From NCBI GenBank assembly GCA_024291935.2, contig CM044313.1, forward strand, positions 83,885,001-83,949,000: a stretch of DNA of 64,000 nucleotides, in the 5' to 3' direction. Below are positions 21,877 to 33,918 of this stretch, piece after piece. The notes under the pieces were generated by a model. It was not told where the DNA came from. It made no database searches and saw nothing but the letters and a program-made list of their open reading frames with translations. The DNA comes from Okapia johnstoni. Lineage: Eukaryota > Chordata > Mammalia > Artiodactyla > Giraffidae. The first letter of the stretch is position 1; each line of letters opens with the position of its first letter. Made by a program: the position numbers and the translations under genes.

Positions 21877-23590
21877 GTAACAGATATGTTTTATTTTTTT
21901 ATTGAAGTATAGTTGACTAACAATATTATATTAGTTTTAGGAGTGCCACATAGTTGTTACATAATTTTATAGATTATACTCCCTATTGAACTGTCATGAA
22001 ATAGTGACTATATTCTCTATGCTTTCCATTACATCATTGTAAGTTACTTATTTCATACCTTGTAGTTTGGACCTCTTGACCTCCTTCACCAATCTTGTCC
22101 CTTTCCCATACCTCTTTCTGCTGGTAACCATTAGCTTGTTCTCTGTATCTGAGTCTGTTTCTCTTTTGTTATATTCATTTGTTCTATTTAAGTGAAAATG
22201 TGCAGTTTGTCTTTCTCTGTCTGACTTACGTCACTAAGCATAATACCCTCCAGGTCCAAGCATATTGCAAATGGCAGATTTTCATATTTTTATGGCTGAA
22301 TAATATTCTTTTGTGTCTATATACTGCATCTTATTTATCCTTTCATCTGTTGCTGGACACTTAGGTTGCTTTTATATCTTGGCTAGTGTACACAATGGTA
22401 CTATAAACCTTGAAATGCATTTTTTTGAGTTAATGTTTTTTCTTTAATTCAGATATGTACCCAGGAGTGAAACTGCTAGATCATTTTTACTTCTATTATT
22501 TTCCATTGTGGCTACATCAATTTAAAGTTCCACCAACCATATGCTAGGATTCCCTTTACTCCACAACTTCATCAACACTTATTTCCTGTTCTTTTTTGCA
22601 ATAGTAATTCTGACAAGATTGAGGTGATATTTCACTGTGGTTTTCATTTGCATTTCTTTGATGATTAGTGATGATGAGCATCTTTTCATGTCCCTGTTGG
22701 CCATCTGCATATCTTCTTTGGAAAAATGCCTATTCAGATCCTCTATATTTTTAACTGGGCTGGTTTTTTTTGGTATTGAATTGTATGATTTTTTATATAT
22801 TGGATATAAACCTCTTATTGGACACCATTTACATTCTTCCATTCATTAGGTTGCATTTTTGTTTTGTTTATGGTTTCCTTTGCTGTGCAAAATGTTTTAA
22901 GTTTGATTAGGTCTCATTTGTTTATTTTTGCTTTTGTTTACCATACCTAAGGAGATAGATCCAAAATGAAATTGCTAATGCCAATGCCAGACAGTGTACT
23001 GCCTATGTTTTACTTCTAGGAAATGTATTTATTATCAATGTATTTTTGAAATCCATTTCATTTTGTATTTCTTAATGAAAATTCTATTATCTACCCACTG
23101 CTTTGTAGTACAACCTTTGTCATAATGGAATTGACCATGTCTGTGGCTTTCTAAATTTTTGACTGGGTTATTTTCCTATCCTTCTACTGCAATGTTATGC
23201 AAATTAATGCCGAATTATATTATTGCTTCAGGTTTTTTTAAAGATCTTCCTGGCTATTTTTGGACATGTAATTTTCATTTATATATGAATTTTAGTAAAC
23301 TTTTCAATTTCAGTGAAAAGAAACTGCTTATATCTTGATTGAGGGGAAATGATATAGCATACAAATTAATAAATTAAACCCTTGAAAATGCTATAGTTCT
23401 CCCTTGTTTAAGCTTTTAACATTTTCTCTGAATATAATTTTATATTTTTAATCCGTATATTAGATTTATTCTTTAGTTATCTGTTGGGCTTGATTCTCTT
23501 ATAAATGTGATGTAAAACCATTGGCTATTTTAATACATTGACCTCTACCTAAAAAAAATTAATAAATTCATTTATTATTCTTAATAATTT
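21877..23590 (-). mobile_element. L1: L1 LINE, 3' end and ORF2, antisense
   Basis: A T-rich start and ATTGAAGTATAGTTGACTAA mark the 3' end in reverse. Then come AATACCCTCCAGGTCCAAGC, CATCTGTTGCTGGACACTTA, GATGATGAGCATCTTTTCATG-type text and TTGCTGTGCAAAATGTTTTA, all L1 ORF2 antisense landmarks. Bov-tA and BovB insertions break it at about 23590. The same L1 resumes at 24815, so about 2.3 kb of L1 remains in total. Confidence 0.85.
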
Positions 23591-23591
23591 C

Positions 23592-23798
23592 ATGCTTAGT
23601 TTTGTCTGACTCTGGGTAACCCCATGGACTGTAGGCCACTAGGCTCCACTATTCATGAAATTTTCCAGGCAAGAATACTGGAGTGGATGCCATTTCCTGC
23701 TCCAAGGGACTCACCTGACCCAGGGATCAAACACACATCTGTTGCATTTCCTTCGTTGAAGGCAGATTCTTTACCACTGAGCCACCTGGGAGTACCAG
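23592..23798 (-). mobile_element. Bov-tA: Bov-tA SINE
   Basis: GCTTAGTTTTGTCTGACTCT at left and TTTACCACTGAGCCACCTGG at right. It lies inside the interrupted L1 and directly beside the BovB that follows. Confidence 0.94.
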
Positions 23799-24814
23799 AC
23801 TACTTTACTTGTCTCCTGAGAAATCTTTTTTAAGGGTCAAGGAGCAACAGTTAGAACCAGACATGGAACAGTTGACTGGTTCAAAATTGGGAAAGGGGTA
23901 TGACAGTGCTGTATTTAATTTATATGTCACCCCGCTTATTTAATTTATATGTAGTGTACATCATGTGAAATGCCACGCTGAATGAATCATAATCTGAAAT
24001 TAAGATTGCTGGGAGAAATATCAGCAACCTCAGATATGCAGGTGATACCACTCTTATTGCAGAAATTGGAAGATCTGAAGAGCCTTTTGATGAGGGTGAA
24101 AGAGGAGAGGAAACAAGCTGGTTTAAAACTCAGCACTAAAAAAACTAAGACCATGACATCTGGTTCCATCACTCCATGTCAAATAGAAGGGGAAAAGTGG
24201 GAATGATGACAGATTTTATTTTCCTTAGGCTCGAATATCAATGCAGATGGTGACTGCTGTCATGAAATTAAAAGATACTTGCGTCTAAGAAGGAAAATTA
24301 TGACAAACCTAGACAGTTTATTAAAAAGCAGAGAAATCACTTTGCAGAAAAAGGTCCATATAGTCAAAGCTATGATTTTTCCAGTAATCATGTATGGATG
24401 TGCGAGTTGGACCATAAAGATGATTGAGAGTTGAAGAATTGATGTTTTTGAATTGTGGTGTTGGAGAAGATTCTCGAGAGTCCCTTGGGCAGCAAGGAGA
24501 CCAAACTGTTCAATCCAAAGGAAATCCATGCTGAAGATTCATTGGATGGACTGATGTTGAAGCTGAGGCTACAGTATTTTAGCCACATGATAGGAAGAGC
24601 TGAGTCATTGGTAAAGAGCTTGATTCTGGGAAAGATCGAACACCAAAGGAGACAGGAGTGGCAGAATATGAGATGGTTAGATAGCATCACCAACCCAATG
24701 GACATGAATTTGAGCTAACTCTGGGAAATAGTGAAGGACAAAGGAGCCTGATGTGCTATAGTTCATGGGGTCACAAAAGGTCAGATATGACTTAGTGACT
24801 GAGCAACAGCAATA
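23799..24814 (+). mobile_element. BovB: BovB LINE, 3' kilobase with end of reverse transcriptase
   Basis: The element starts within the reverse transcriptase (GAGCAACAGTTAGAACCAGA) and runs to the terminal tail (CTTAGTGACTGAGCAACAGC). At 24030-24050 the catalytic motif reads L-R-Y-A-G-D-T-T, so the first aspartate of YADD is glycine. Further frameshifts and a stop at about 24204 break the frame. A 5'-truncated, dead copy inserted into the L1. Confidence 0.95.
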
Positions 24815-25350
24815 ACAAATTCCTAATAATTATCTATAGAATCTTTTAGATATTTTGTATTTTTATCATGCACAATCATTTTATCTGTGGATAGTAAGTT
24901 GTGCTTTTTTCCAATATATAGATCTTTGGTTCTCTTCTTCTGTTGTTCTGAAGAGATACTCAGGTACAACACTGACTAGAAGTAATGACAGCTACTTGTC
25001 TCTTTCGCAATCTCTGAAAGAAAGACTTTAATCATTCACAACTAATGTAATGTTTACTGAAATTTATTTGCAGGTAATCTTAGGCAAATCAAGGATCTTT
25101 CTTCCTATTTATAAATTATTATACCTTTCTATTATGAATTGATCTTGAATTTAAACAAATGCTTTTACTGCTACTATTGAGATGGTTGTATGATTTTCCT
25201 CTTTATTATCTGTTAATGAGATGGATTACATTTATAGGCCATTATAGTACATACTTCTTGTATATTGTTGAATTTAGTTCCATTTCTGCCTAAGATGTAG
25301 ACATCTAGAAAGACCATTGCTCTGATCTTAACAATAGCAGAAATCTGAAT
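24815..25350 (-). mobile_element. L1: L1 LINE, ORF2, antisense (continuation)
   Basis: GACTAGAAGTAATGACAGCT, AAATGCTTTTACTGCTACTA and TTGAGATGGTTGTATGATTT are L1 ORF2 antisense landmarks that continue the element interrupted at 23590. A few more L1-like bases follow after 25613. Confidence 0.75.
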
Positions 25351-25613
25351 GCTGTGAAGTCACTTCAGTTGTGTCCGACTCTGTGCGACCCCATAGACAG
25401 CAGCCCACCAGGCTCTGCCATCCCTGGGATTCTCCAGGCAAGAACACTGGAGTGGGTTGCCAGTTCCTTCTCCAGTGCATGAAAGGGAAAAGTGAAAGTG
25501 AAGTCGCTCAGTCGTGTCCGACTCTGCAACCCCATGGACTGCAGCCTACCAAGCTCCTCCATCCATGGGATTCTCCAGGCAAGAGTACTGGAGTGGGGTG
25601 CCATTGCCTTCTC
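25351..25613 (-). mobile_element. Bov-A2: Bov-A2 SINE
   Basis: Two Bov-A units in reverse, joined by the CATGAAAGGGAAAAGTGAAAG linker that typifies Bov-A2. The 13-bp repeats CAGAAATCTGAAT (25338-25350) and CAGAAATCTCAAT (25614-25626) flank it with one mismatch. Sequence quality suggests a relatively young insertion. Confidence 0.96.
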
Positions 25614-25626
25614 CAGAAATCTCAAT

Positions 25627-25790
25627 ACACTGCAAAATAATAATTTTCTTGAGCCCATCGGAGAGCTAAAGTAAACCAGTAGTCTGGACCCTTAGAAGGG
25701 ACACTTTAATGAGAGCTGATACATGAGGACTGGTTCACCTCGGGCAACATAAGAAAACGAGAAGCACTGGCCATAATACACATGTTCTGT
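25627..25790. other. Unassigned sequence
   Basis: Possibly the tail of the interrupted L1 or another old repeat; not resolved. Confidence 0.3.
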
Positions 25791-25978
25791 CCTTAGTTGT
25801 TCAGTCATGTCCAACTCTGTACCCCGCCAGGCTCCTCTGTCCATGGAGATTCCCCAGGCAAGAATACTGCAGTGGTTGCCATATACTCATCCAGGGGATG
25901 TTCCCAACCCAGGGATTGAACCCATGTCTCCTACATGGCAGGCAGATTCTTTACCATCTGAGCCACCAGGGAAGTCCA
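25791..25978 (-). mobile_element. Bov-tA: Bov-tA SINE
   Basis: TTAGTTGTTCAGTCATGTCC to CATCTGAGCCACCAGGGAAG, in reverse. Confidence 0.95.
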
Positions 25979-27804
25979 TCATATGAATAGTTAAAATTAA
26001 ATCAAATATGACTTTAATTGCAAAGCTAAGGATTTTATAAAATTCTAAATATTCTGAAGTTAACTGACTAGTTATTATCATGATCACCTAGTTAGTGATA
26101 GGCATATATAAATTCAGTGACTAGCTCTTTTCACAATTCTATGGTACAACCTCCCTTAATTCCAAATATCTATTGCTGAAATCATCATCATCTAAAGTCT
26201 AACAATTGAATGCTTTTGTGTGTTGGTGAAGGCACAGTGGAGTAAAGGAGAAGGTACTTATTTCTGAGATAGAAACAATTTCATTGATGCTGGGTGTATT
26301 TTTATTAGAATAGATCCTTTTATTAGTGTATACTATCAATGCTGTTCCAATGCACTTGAAATAAAAGCTGCAGTATTTAATGGTTCTGTTATTAAAGTTC
26401 TTTAACCTACATGAACTGGAATATGATGGCTCAATAGTAAATAAGAAAAGTTTAAAGATACAATCACTGAAATTTAGCTGAATTTCACTGAACTATGAAG
26501 ACTTTTAATTTTAAAAATAGGCCAAGAATGTCTCAAGATTAGATTTTAATAAAGGATTGCAAATACCACATTCCTTTAAATTTTGATACAGCTAGCAAAA
26601 CTGTAAGAATCTGAAAATGAAGAATATTTCCAAAAACAGCTTTCTGATTGCTTGCAAACATGCAAGTAAGATAAGTCTTGTCCTGAATTAATTTAAAAAT
26701 CTTAGAAGTTATCTTATTTTAACTGTATCTGTCCCATTATTTGTGTTTATTATTACACAATTCATCTAATGCATGGTTCAAAGGAGAGAATATATTTATA
26801 ACTTCTCAAATATAATTGAAATAAATTTTGTATAACAATTGCTGACATTGTTTTTAGCTAGTGCTTTAGAGAGCAAAATGTACTGAAGTTCCCCAAAAGA
26901 TGACAACCCCAGCCAGTTCATTCAAACTATTATGAAAGATATACTAGTTGCTCCTGGTTCTAGACTCCATAGTTATCACATTTAGTTTAGAGAAATAAGA
27001 CTACCTGAATCTTGAACACCTCAGTTATTTACACTGATTATGAACCTACTAGTAGAATATATAATAGTTCTACAGTGTAAACTCCCCAAATATTGAACTT
27101 CTTTGGTTCAGTGAAATCTCTTTTATTGACACACCAAAATTATCCCCCTGTATCTTCAACTGCTGTTGTACAATCATCTCTTTCTCCCTGTCCTTTCAAG
27201 TTGAGCTAGATCACTAATTGTTCCATGTCTTATTAATAATTGTAACATGAATGTGAGTTTTGTTCAATAAAGGAGTAGAGAACACAGACATTAGAACTTT
27301 AAGGTGAGAGGACTCTAAAATGTGAAATCTGTGTTTAATTTTTGACAAAATTTGTGGGAAATGGAGCACACAGGATGGTTAGAGAAGCATTCTTTTACTT
27401 ATTCTTCTTGTGGGAAGCAGGGGACAGATTTAACAGGGCCATGAGCCATGGCCAAATGAGCCATGTTGGAAGGATGCTCTTTCTCTGAATAGCAGGGAAG
27501 GAGAAATCCTGGTTATGCACTACTCTCTACTTCCCTTTCCATAAATACCTTCTTCAACATGTGGCCTAAGAAAACCCGATGTATTTAATGGTTACTTAAG
27601 GGGGAAAAAGAACTAGTCCATAAGGGGAAATGTTGGTGAATTTCTGCAAAATTTATTAATATTCATCAGAAGAATATTTCATAAAGAAAATAAAAATTGG
27701 AGCAAAATAATGTCCTAGAGGAAGAAGAAAGAGAAGGAATAAATGGAGGAAGTGGAGGATGGGAAGGATAAAGAAGAGGGAAAGCAGACACAGGAAAAGA
27801 AGAA
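25979..27804. other. Unique sequence
   Basis: About 1.8 kb with no repeat or coding signal recognised; A/G-rich near 27715-27800. Confidence 0.4.
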
Positions 27805-28170
27805 GGCCTTAATGTTAATTTTGTGTGTCAACTTGGATGGACCATGGTACCTAGATAACTAGTCAAACACCAATTTGAATGTTGTTTAGAAAATTCTTTT
27901 CAAATGAGATTAACCTTAAAATCAGTAGAGTTTGAGTATAGAAGATTGCTCTTTATAAGTGGGCCTCATCTAATCCAATCAGTTGAAGTACTTAAGAGAA
28001 AAGACTAGTTTGTGGAGGAAGAAGGAATTCTGCCTTCAGACTCTCTTTGAACTTCAGCTGCATTATCAACTCTTCCTTGGGTCTCCAGGCTCCCTGCAAA
28101 TTTTGAACTTGCCAGCCTCCAGAATCACATGAATCAATGCCTAAACTAAATCTCTCTCTTTTTCTCCCCA
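27805..28170 (+). mobile_element. Old LTR-like repeat
   Basis: TGTTAATTTTGTGTGTCAAC opens the block. Next come GATGAGATTAACC-type text, GGGCCTCATCTAATCCAATC and CCAGCCTCCAGAATCACATG, and it runs into a TCTCTCTT/ATAC tail. This is the layout of a common mammalian LTR whose name I am unsure of. No internal retroviral sequence is attached. Confidence 0.5.
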
Positions 28171-28275
28171 TGTATGCATACACCCATGTACTCTCACACA
28201 TACACCCACACACATATATGCACACATGTATACATTTATATGAAAGAAGAAAGAATGAAAGAAAAAGAGAAAAAG
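28150..28275. repeat. Compound simple repeat
   Basis: TCTCTCT, then ACACATACACCC/CACACA, then an AAGAAAGAA purine run. Confidence 0.8.
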
Positions 28276-29650
28276 AACCATGCACAAAGCTCTGTTGTAT
28301 GATAAGCTTAAAAAATATATTCTGTTATTGAATTGAATTTTTATTTTTGTCTGCAATTTCAATGAAATGAAAAATACCCTATGCACACAAAGAAAATAGT
28401 CTAAATAGGGCTGATTTTATTTAGTTTATCAATTACTTGTTTACAAGAGAATGCCCCACTTTTTAGAATTTTGTGTCACATAAAATTGATTGATTTGCTG
28501 TTCAAGTGGTTATAAGGTCACTGGTTGGTCTGAAAATATGTTTTGGCAGTATGAAATATTCCAACATTGCCTTATTTCTAGCATGGTAAAACTGGAACTG
28601 AAAAGATGGATATTACTTCAACAACAGAGGACTTTTCAGAGTAGATATTAAGCTTGTGAAAGGAAAGTGATGGATTAGATAATACCTTAGGCTTCTTGTC
28701 TGCAAAGATTGTTTTTTGTTTTTTTTTTGCATGAAGTGTACACATTTGGTTAGAATAATTTTAATCCTCAGTTAGAAAACCTTGAGTTTATTGCAGTGAT
28801 TTTTATTAAAAAATAAATGACTTTTAACTTCATTTCAGGAGGGGTAGGATATTTATGGGGAAAGAGCTTTAAGAAGGCTCAAGGGGAAATGTCAGTAACT
28901 GCTCAAGAAGAATTGAAATGTCATTTTGCATTAAAAAAAACAACAACATGACTTTGCTGTGAAATTCGCAAAACCTTTTATGGCAAGGGAAAAACTTAAC
29001 TTGATTAAGTGGCACCAGACACAGATGTATATCAAATCATAACTACAATGCCTATCAGAGAAATGGTTCATTGACATCAAGGGAAGACAAGCCCTTTAAT
29101 ATTGCAGTGCTGTTTGCACTTGTCTTTGAGTGGAAATTCACCACAAGGACTACAACATTAAACTCTTGTCAATTCTTGAATTTCAATTGTCTGCATGAGT
29201 AAGCATCATTTCCTAATAATAGCTAGAAATACTGTTTTCAGTTGTAAACATTTTTCCTTTAGATGGAAAAAAATACTACTTATGTCCTTAAGAAATATGA
29301 ACATTCCTTGCAAATTCCATTTCCCCCAGAGCTTAGTAATATCAAGACAAGATTTATGAGCCATTTGATGTAACAGTACATGAGTGCCTTTCTCATCATA
29401 AGCACTGAATACTTATCTGTTGAGTGAATTAATAAGTATAGGGGAAATGTTTTTAAATAAAGTTTTAAATTTTTATTCATTTATGTATCATATATTTTTT
29501 GCATTATTTCACTGTCACAATACAATTGAATAAAAGCACATCTCTGATAGCTATGTTCAGGAGGCCCTCACTAAGTATTTTTTTTTCAGGAAATATTGTT
29601 GCAGGCTGTCCTATTGCAATTGTATGTATTGTAGAATTAATTTTAAGAAT
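28276..29650. other. AT-rich unique sequence
   Basis: No feature is recognised. Confidence 0.4.
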
Positions 29651-29651
29651 A

Positions 29652-30450
29652 TTACTTTTAAAAAATGTTTTACCTTTAATTTTTTATTAGCGTGTGGTTG
29701 ATTTACAATGTTGTGTTAATTTCAGATGTCCTGCAAAGTGATTCTGGAGAAAGCACTAGCAACCCACTCCAGTACTCTTGCCTGGAAAATCCCATGGACA
29801 GAGGAGCCTGGTAGGCTTCAGTCCGTGGGGTCGCTAAGAGTCAGACACGACTGAGTGACTTCACTTTCAGTTTTCCCTTTCATGCACTGGAGAAGGAACT
29901 GGCAACCCACTCCAGTGTTCTTGCCTGGAGAATCCCAGGGACGGCGGAGCCTGGTGGGCTGCTGTCTATGGGGTTGCACAGAGTCGGACACGACTGAAGC
30001 GACTTAGCAGCAGCAGCAGCAAAGTGATTCAGTTATATAATCATATATATCCACTTTTTTTTAGATTCTTTTCCCATATAGGTTGTTGCAGAGTATTGAG
30101 TAGAGTTCCCTGTGCTATACAGTATGTCCTTAATAGTTATCAGTTTTATATGTAGTAGTATATATATGTAAATCCCAATATCCTCTTCCCCTGCATTAAC
30201 CATAAGATTGTTTTCTACATCTGTAACTCTATTTCTGTTTTGTAGATAACTTCTTTTGTATGATGTTTTTAGCTTCCACATAAAAGAAGTATCATATGAT
30301 GTTTGTCTTTCTCTCTCTGACCTCACTTCACTCCGTATGATAACCTCTAGGTCCATCCATGTTGTTGCAAATGACATTCTCTCTTTCTTTCTTATGGCTG
30401 AGTAATATTCTATTCTATGTAATTACCACATCTTCTTTACCCACAGAACG
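29652..30450 (-). mobile_element. L1: Artiodactyl L1 3' part, antisense
   Basis: TTTACAATGTTGTGTTAATT, then (after a SINE) CAGAGTATTGAGTAGAGTTC, CTGTGCTATACAGTATGTCC, TCTACATCTGTAACTCTATT and GATAACCTCTAGGTCCATCC. The similar flanks ATTACTTTTAAAAAA and GTTACTTTAAAAAAA may be its target-site duplication. Confidence 0.88.
29745..30018 (+). mobile_element. Bov-A2: Bov-A2 SINE nested in L1
   Basis: Two Bov-A units in sense, with the GTTTTCCCTTTCATGCACTG linker and a GACTTAGCAGCAGCAGC tail. The perfect 12-bp repeats GCAAAGTGATTC at 29733-29744 and 30019-30030 flank it, so it landed in the L1 later. Very little decay. Confidence 0.97.
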
Positions 30451-30658
30451 TTACTTTAAAAAAAAAAGTAGCAGTTTGAGGCAAGAATAGTAGGAATAAG
30501 TGTTACCATCCCAGTTGACTTGAAGAGCAAACTTCACCCTTGGGGGTGCCTAGTTCAGTATAGAAAGATGCAATAATGTGACCTGTATATTTGGTACATT
30601 AACACAACACTAGAATAAAGAGAAATGAGCCTTGGGTTCTAACAAAAGGAATTGAATA

Positions 30659-30873
30659 GGGCCTTCCCTGTAGCTCATATGGTAAAGAATCTACCTGCAA
30701 TGAGGGAGACCTGGGTTTGATCCCCAGCTTGGGGAGATACCCTGGAGAAGAGAATGGCAACCCACTTCAGTATTCTTGGCTGGGAAATCCCATGGACAGA
30801 GAACCCTGACAGGCTACAGTGCGTGGGGTCACAAAGAGTCAGACACAACTGAGAGACTAACACTACTACTACT
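30659..30873 (+). mobile_element. Bov-tA: Bov-tA SINE
   Basis: GGCCTTCCCTGTAGCTCATA to GACTAACACTACTACTACT. The perfect 14-bp duplication AAAGGAATTGAATA lies at 30645-30658 and 30874-30887. Confidence 0.97.
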
Positions 30874-31089
30874 AAAGGAATTGAATATACGCTCTCATAT
30901 TTGAGAACATTTTTATATGCTTGTAAAGAAAATAATTTATGCATAAGATGTGCCATGTTCATCTCCTTTATCACTGCTAATATAAAATTCCCATTATAAA
31001 AAACTAAAATAGAGGTCTAGAGCTATTATGGTGCTTCATGTGCCAGAGATCTCAAGTCCTTCTATTTTGAAACACTATTATGTGTATCT

Positions 31090-31218
31090 TCTGGAGAAGG
31101 AAATGGCAACCTAAGCTAGTATTCTTGGTTGGAAATCCCATGGACAGAGGATCCTGGTGGGCTGAAGTCCATGGGGTCACAAAGAGGCAGACAAGACTTA
31201 GTGACTAAGCAACAACAA
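31090..31218 (+). mobile_element. Bov-A: Bov-A unit, 5'-truncated
   Basis: Starts at TTCTGGAGAAGGAAATGGCA and ends with GACTTAGTGACTAAGCAACA. The tRNA-like head is missing. Confidence 0.92.
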
Positions 31219-31797
31219 TATTGGTCACATTCCAGCTAGTAGGAAGGGTAGCTACAGAAAGACATATGCCAGTCATATCAATGAAGACACTAGAGACCAC
31301 CACGCTATACTTCTGTGCACACATCACCGTGGAAAACATCATGGAAACAGATATACCTGCCAAGATGGCTAGAAAATGCAGTCTTTATTATGGCTGTTCA
31401 AAATGTTCTGCTGACATGTATATAGTTTCAGAAGAAGAAAGGGGCCATAGACTTTTTCAAAATAACTTGTTTTTCTGTTTGTTTTTTCTAGAGATACTGA
31501 TAATAGGTTTGTGAATATCATCTTGAAGATTATTTATATACCAACTACATTTATCCAGTCATGAACTCTCCAGGGACTTGTTTTAAATGTCATGTTTTTC
31601 CTCAGTGCGTAGTGATGTGCATTAATCTTAACACATGCTCAAAAAATTTATTGATTTTCACTGACTTTTGTTGTTAATTTTTAAATAAAAGTTTTATGTA
31701 CACATGATATATAATATTCAGGAAAATGTAAGATAATAAATGGAAAGTGAAGCATTACTTTTATTTCATACTTAAATTTTATATTTGATGTACATTG
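31219..31797. other. Unique sequence
   Basis: A 97-codon frame (31221-31514) has no recognisable domain and no supporting signal; not called as a gene. Confidence 0.4.
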
Positions 31798-31985
31798 TTG
31801 TTTATCTGCTAAGTTGTGTCTGACTCATTTGTGACCCCATGAACTCTAGCCAGCCAGAATCCTCTGTCCATGGGATCTCCCAGGCAAGAATAATGGAGTG
31901 TTTTGCTATTTCCTTCTCCAGAGGATCATCCCGAGTCTCCTGCATTGGAGGTGGATTCTCTACCACTGAGCCAGCCAGGAAGCCC
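31798..31985 (-). mobile_element. Bov-tA: Bov-tA SINE
   Basis: ATCTGCTAAGTTGTGTCTGA to ACTGAGCCAGCCAGGAAGCC, in reverse, with a small internal deletion around GAGGATCATCCCGAGTCTCC. Confidence 0.94.
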
Positions 31986-31989
31986 CTTG

Positions 31990-32300
31990 TTTGATCTATG
32001 GCTGACTTAAAATACTTTATTAATTTCAGGTGTTCACTATAGAGATTCAGTATTTTTCTAATTTATACTTCATTTAAAGTTATTACAAACTAATAGCTTA
32101 TATTTCCTTGTGCTGTGCGACATATCCTTGTTCCTTATTCATTTTACGTAATAGACTGTGTCTCTTAATCCCATATTCTTATCTACCCATCCCCACTGGT
32201 AGCCACTAGTTTGTCTTCTACATCTGAAACACTGCTTTTAACTCTTCATGTTTTTATTTTGTTCTTATATCAAACTCCAAATACTATGTATACTTCTGAG
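31990..32300 (-). mobile_element. L1: Artiodactyl L1 3' part, antisense
   Basis: TTAATTTCAGGTGTTCACTA, CTTGTGCTGTGCGACATATC, TCTTAATCCCATATTCTTAT and TGGTAGCCACTAGTTTGTCT are ruminant L1 3' UTR antisense landmarks. Confidence 0.78.
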
Positions 32301-32399
32301 AGACAGGAAACTTGCTTGGTTAAAACTAATGCTCATCTCACCATTTGCAACCAGATTCTCTATATTACAATTTAATCTTTAACCCTTCTGCTACACTGT

Positions 32400-32830
32400 T
32401 GCAGATTGGGTTTTCTAGTAAGCAGATTCTGAGATGGAGATTTTGAGTAGCAAGTTTATTAGGGGGTGCTCTGACTACCATAGCCTGTCATAGAAGGGAA
32501 GGAAGAAAGGATGGCAGAGGAGAAGACTAGATTGTCATGAAAGCTTGAGAGAAGCCCTGGGAGACACCTCTGAGAGCTCTCAAGTGGCAGTGGCATTGAG
32601 TTTATTTAGTTGAGGCATTGAGGCATTGACTTAGACCTGCATTAACCAGTCACTGAACACAAGTTACTCTCTAGAAAGATATGTGGCCCAAGGCAGGATG
32701 ACTCTTTCTTGCAAAGGGCAGTTCTTGGAGTTTGGCAGCAGCTGATGACTACCAGAGGGTTATGTGTTCTTCAGTGCTGAGGCAGAATCTAAGCAAGTCT
32801 CCACAGTGTCCACTGTGCCTCATAATTTTA
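32400..32830. repeat. Possible old interspersed repeat
   Basis: GGGTTTTCTAGTAAGCAGAT and GCAAGTTTATTAGGGGGTGC look like a mammal-wide medium-reiteration element (GTAAGCAGACTCTGAGATG... TTTATTAGGG). Higher GC than flanks. Family not named. Confidence 0.35.
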
Positions 32831-33066
32831 ACTAAGGAATAAAGCCTTCAGTTTTGTTCCCTGATCATTTTATTGTGTTTCCTGGCTCTTAATAAATCTC
32901 TTCAACATAAGGTTGTATTTTCTTTCACATAAACCAAGACAGAGTAAGTGACTCAATGGTAATCAGAAACATAGGCACCTTGTATTCTTCAGCTCTTTCT
33001 TCCATAGCACTGGCACTGGTTTCCATGTTCTAAATTGTTTTATGTCCAAAGTGGATACTGGAGTTC

Positions 33067-33104
33067 CAAATAAGATGGGATGGAGTTCATTCCATCTTAT
33101 TTCA
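33067..33104. repeat. Short inverted repeat (hairpin)
   Basis: AAATAAGATGGGATGG and CATTCCATCTTATTT are complementary over about 14 bp with a short spacer. Confidence 0.85.
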
Positions 33105-33328
33105 GGCAACAGAAAGAAAGGGCCTAAAAGTGTGTCGCAACTGACTACTCTTTTACCTGACAAATTGTTCTAAAGATTTTTGGGAGTAGACATGATCACA
33201 TGGCACATTTAGCATTAATAAAGACCACAGAATGTCAAATTTAAATTGAGTATATTGCAATACTGAAATACCTTTAGGTCTGTTAACTGAGGAAGAAGAG
33301 GACATTGAATATGAGAAACTAATATTCT
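33105..33328. other. Unique sequence
   Basis: No feature is recognised. Confidence 0.4.
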
Positions 33329-33340
33329 CTCTCTCTCTAC

Positions 33341-33377
<37 letters not shown>

Positions 33378-33460
33378 TGCACACATATATGTGTGTGTGT
33401 TCATATATACACACACACACATATGTGTGTGTGTGTGTTCATATATTCATATATAATTTT
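33329..33460. repeat. Compound (TC)n(TA)n(CA)n(TG)n microsatellite
   Basis: Successive TC, TA, CA and TG blocks; the CA and TG halves are mutually complementary. Confidence 0.95.
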
Positions 33461-33590
33461 CTTTAACTCTAGGAAACAATAATCAAATATTTGTTCTAAT
33501 TGATTTTAAATGTTGTTCTTTATTATGTTGTAATTGAATAACTACTTTAAATGTTATATTTGATATAAATGAATATCATGGATGAAAATA

Positions 33591-33805
33591 GGACTTCCCT
33601 GGTGGTTTGGATGGTAAAGTGTCTGCCTACAATGCGGGAGACCTGGGTTCAATCCCTGGGTTGGGAAGATCCCCTGAAGAAGGAAATGACAATCCACTCT
33701 AGTACTCTTGCCTGGAAAATCCCATGGACAGAGCAGCCTGGTAGGCTATAATCCATGGGTTCGCAGAGTCACACACGACTGAGCAGCTTCACTTTCTCTT
33801 TTCTT
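33591..33805 (+). mobile_element. Bov-tA: Bov-tA SINE
   Basis: GGACTTCCCTGGTGGTTTGG to GAGCAGCTTCACTTTCTCTT. Flanks ATGGATGAAAATA (33578-33590) and ATGGATGAAAAATA (33806-33819) form the target-site duplication. Confidence 0.96.
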
Positions 33806-33840
33806 ATGGATGAAAAATAGTTTAAAAGCATGGTGTTCTA

Positions 33841-33918
33841 TTGAGTTGGCCAAAATTCGTTCAGGTTTTTCTGTAGTATCTCTTGGTCAACCCAACAGAA
33901 TTTGGCCACCCCAATATT
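33841..33918. mobile_element. Mariner-type DNA transposon remnant (MITE-sized)
   Basis: ATTGAGTTGGCCAAAATTCG at the left and GAATTTGGCCACCCCAATAT at the right are recognisable halves of the ATTGGGTTGGCCAAAAAGTTCG terminal repeat of ruminant mariner elements. GTTCAGGTTTTTCTGTAG lies just inside. Only about 80 bp remain, so it is an internally deleted copy. Confidence 0.75.

Noticed and set aside
31221..31514. A 97-codon plus-strand frame with several cysteines
   Set aside because: No recognisable family, and no splice or promoter context that I can defend.
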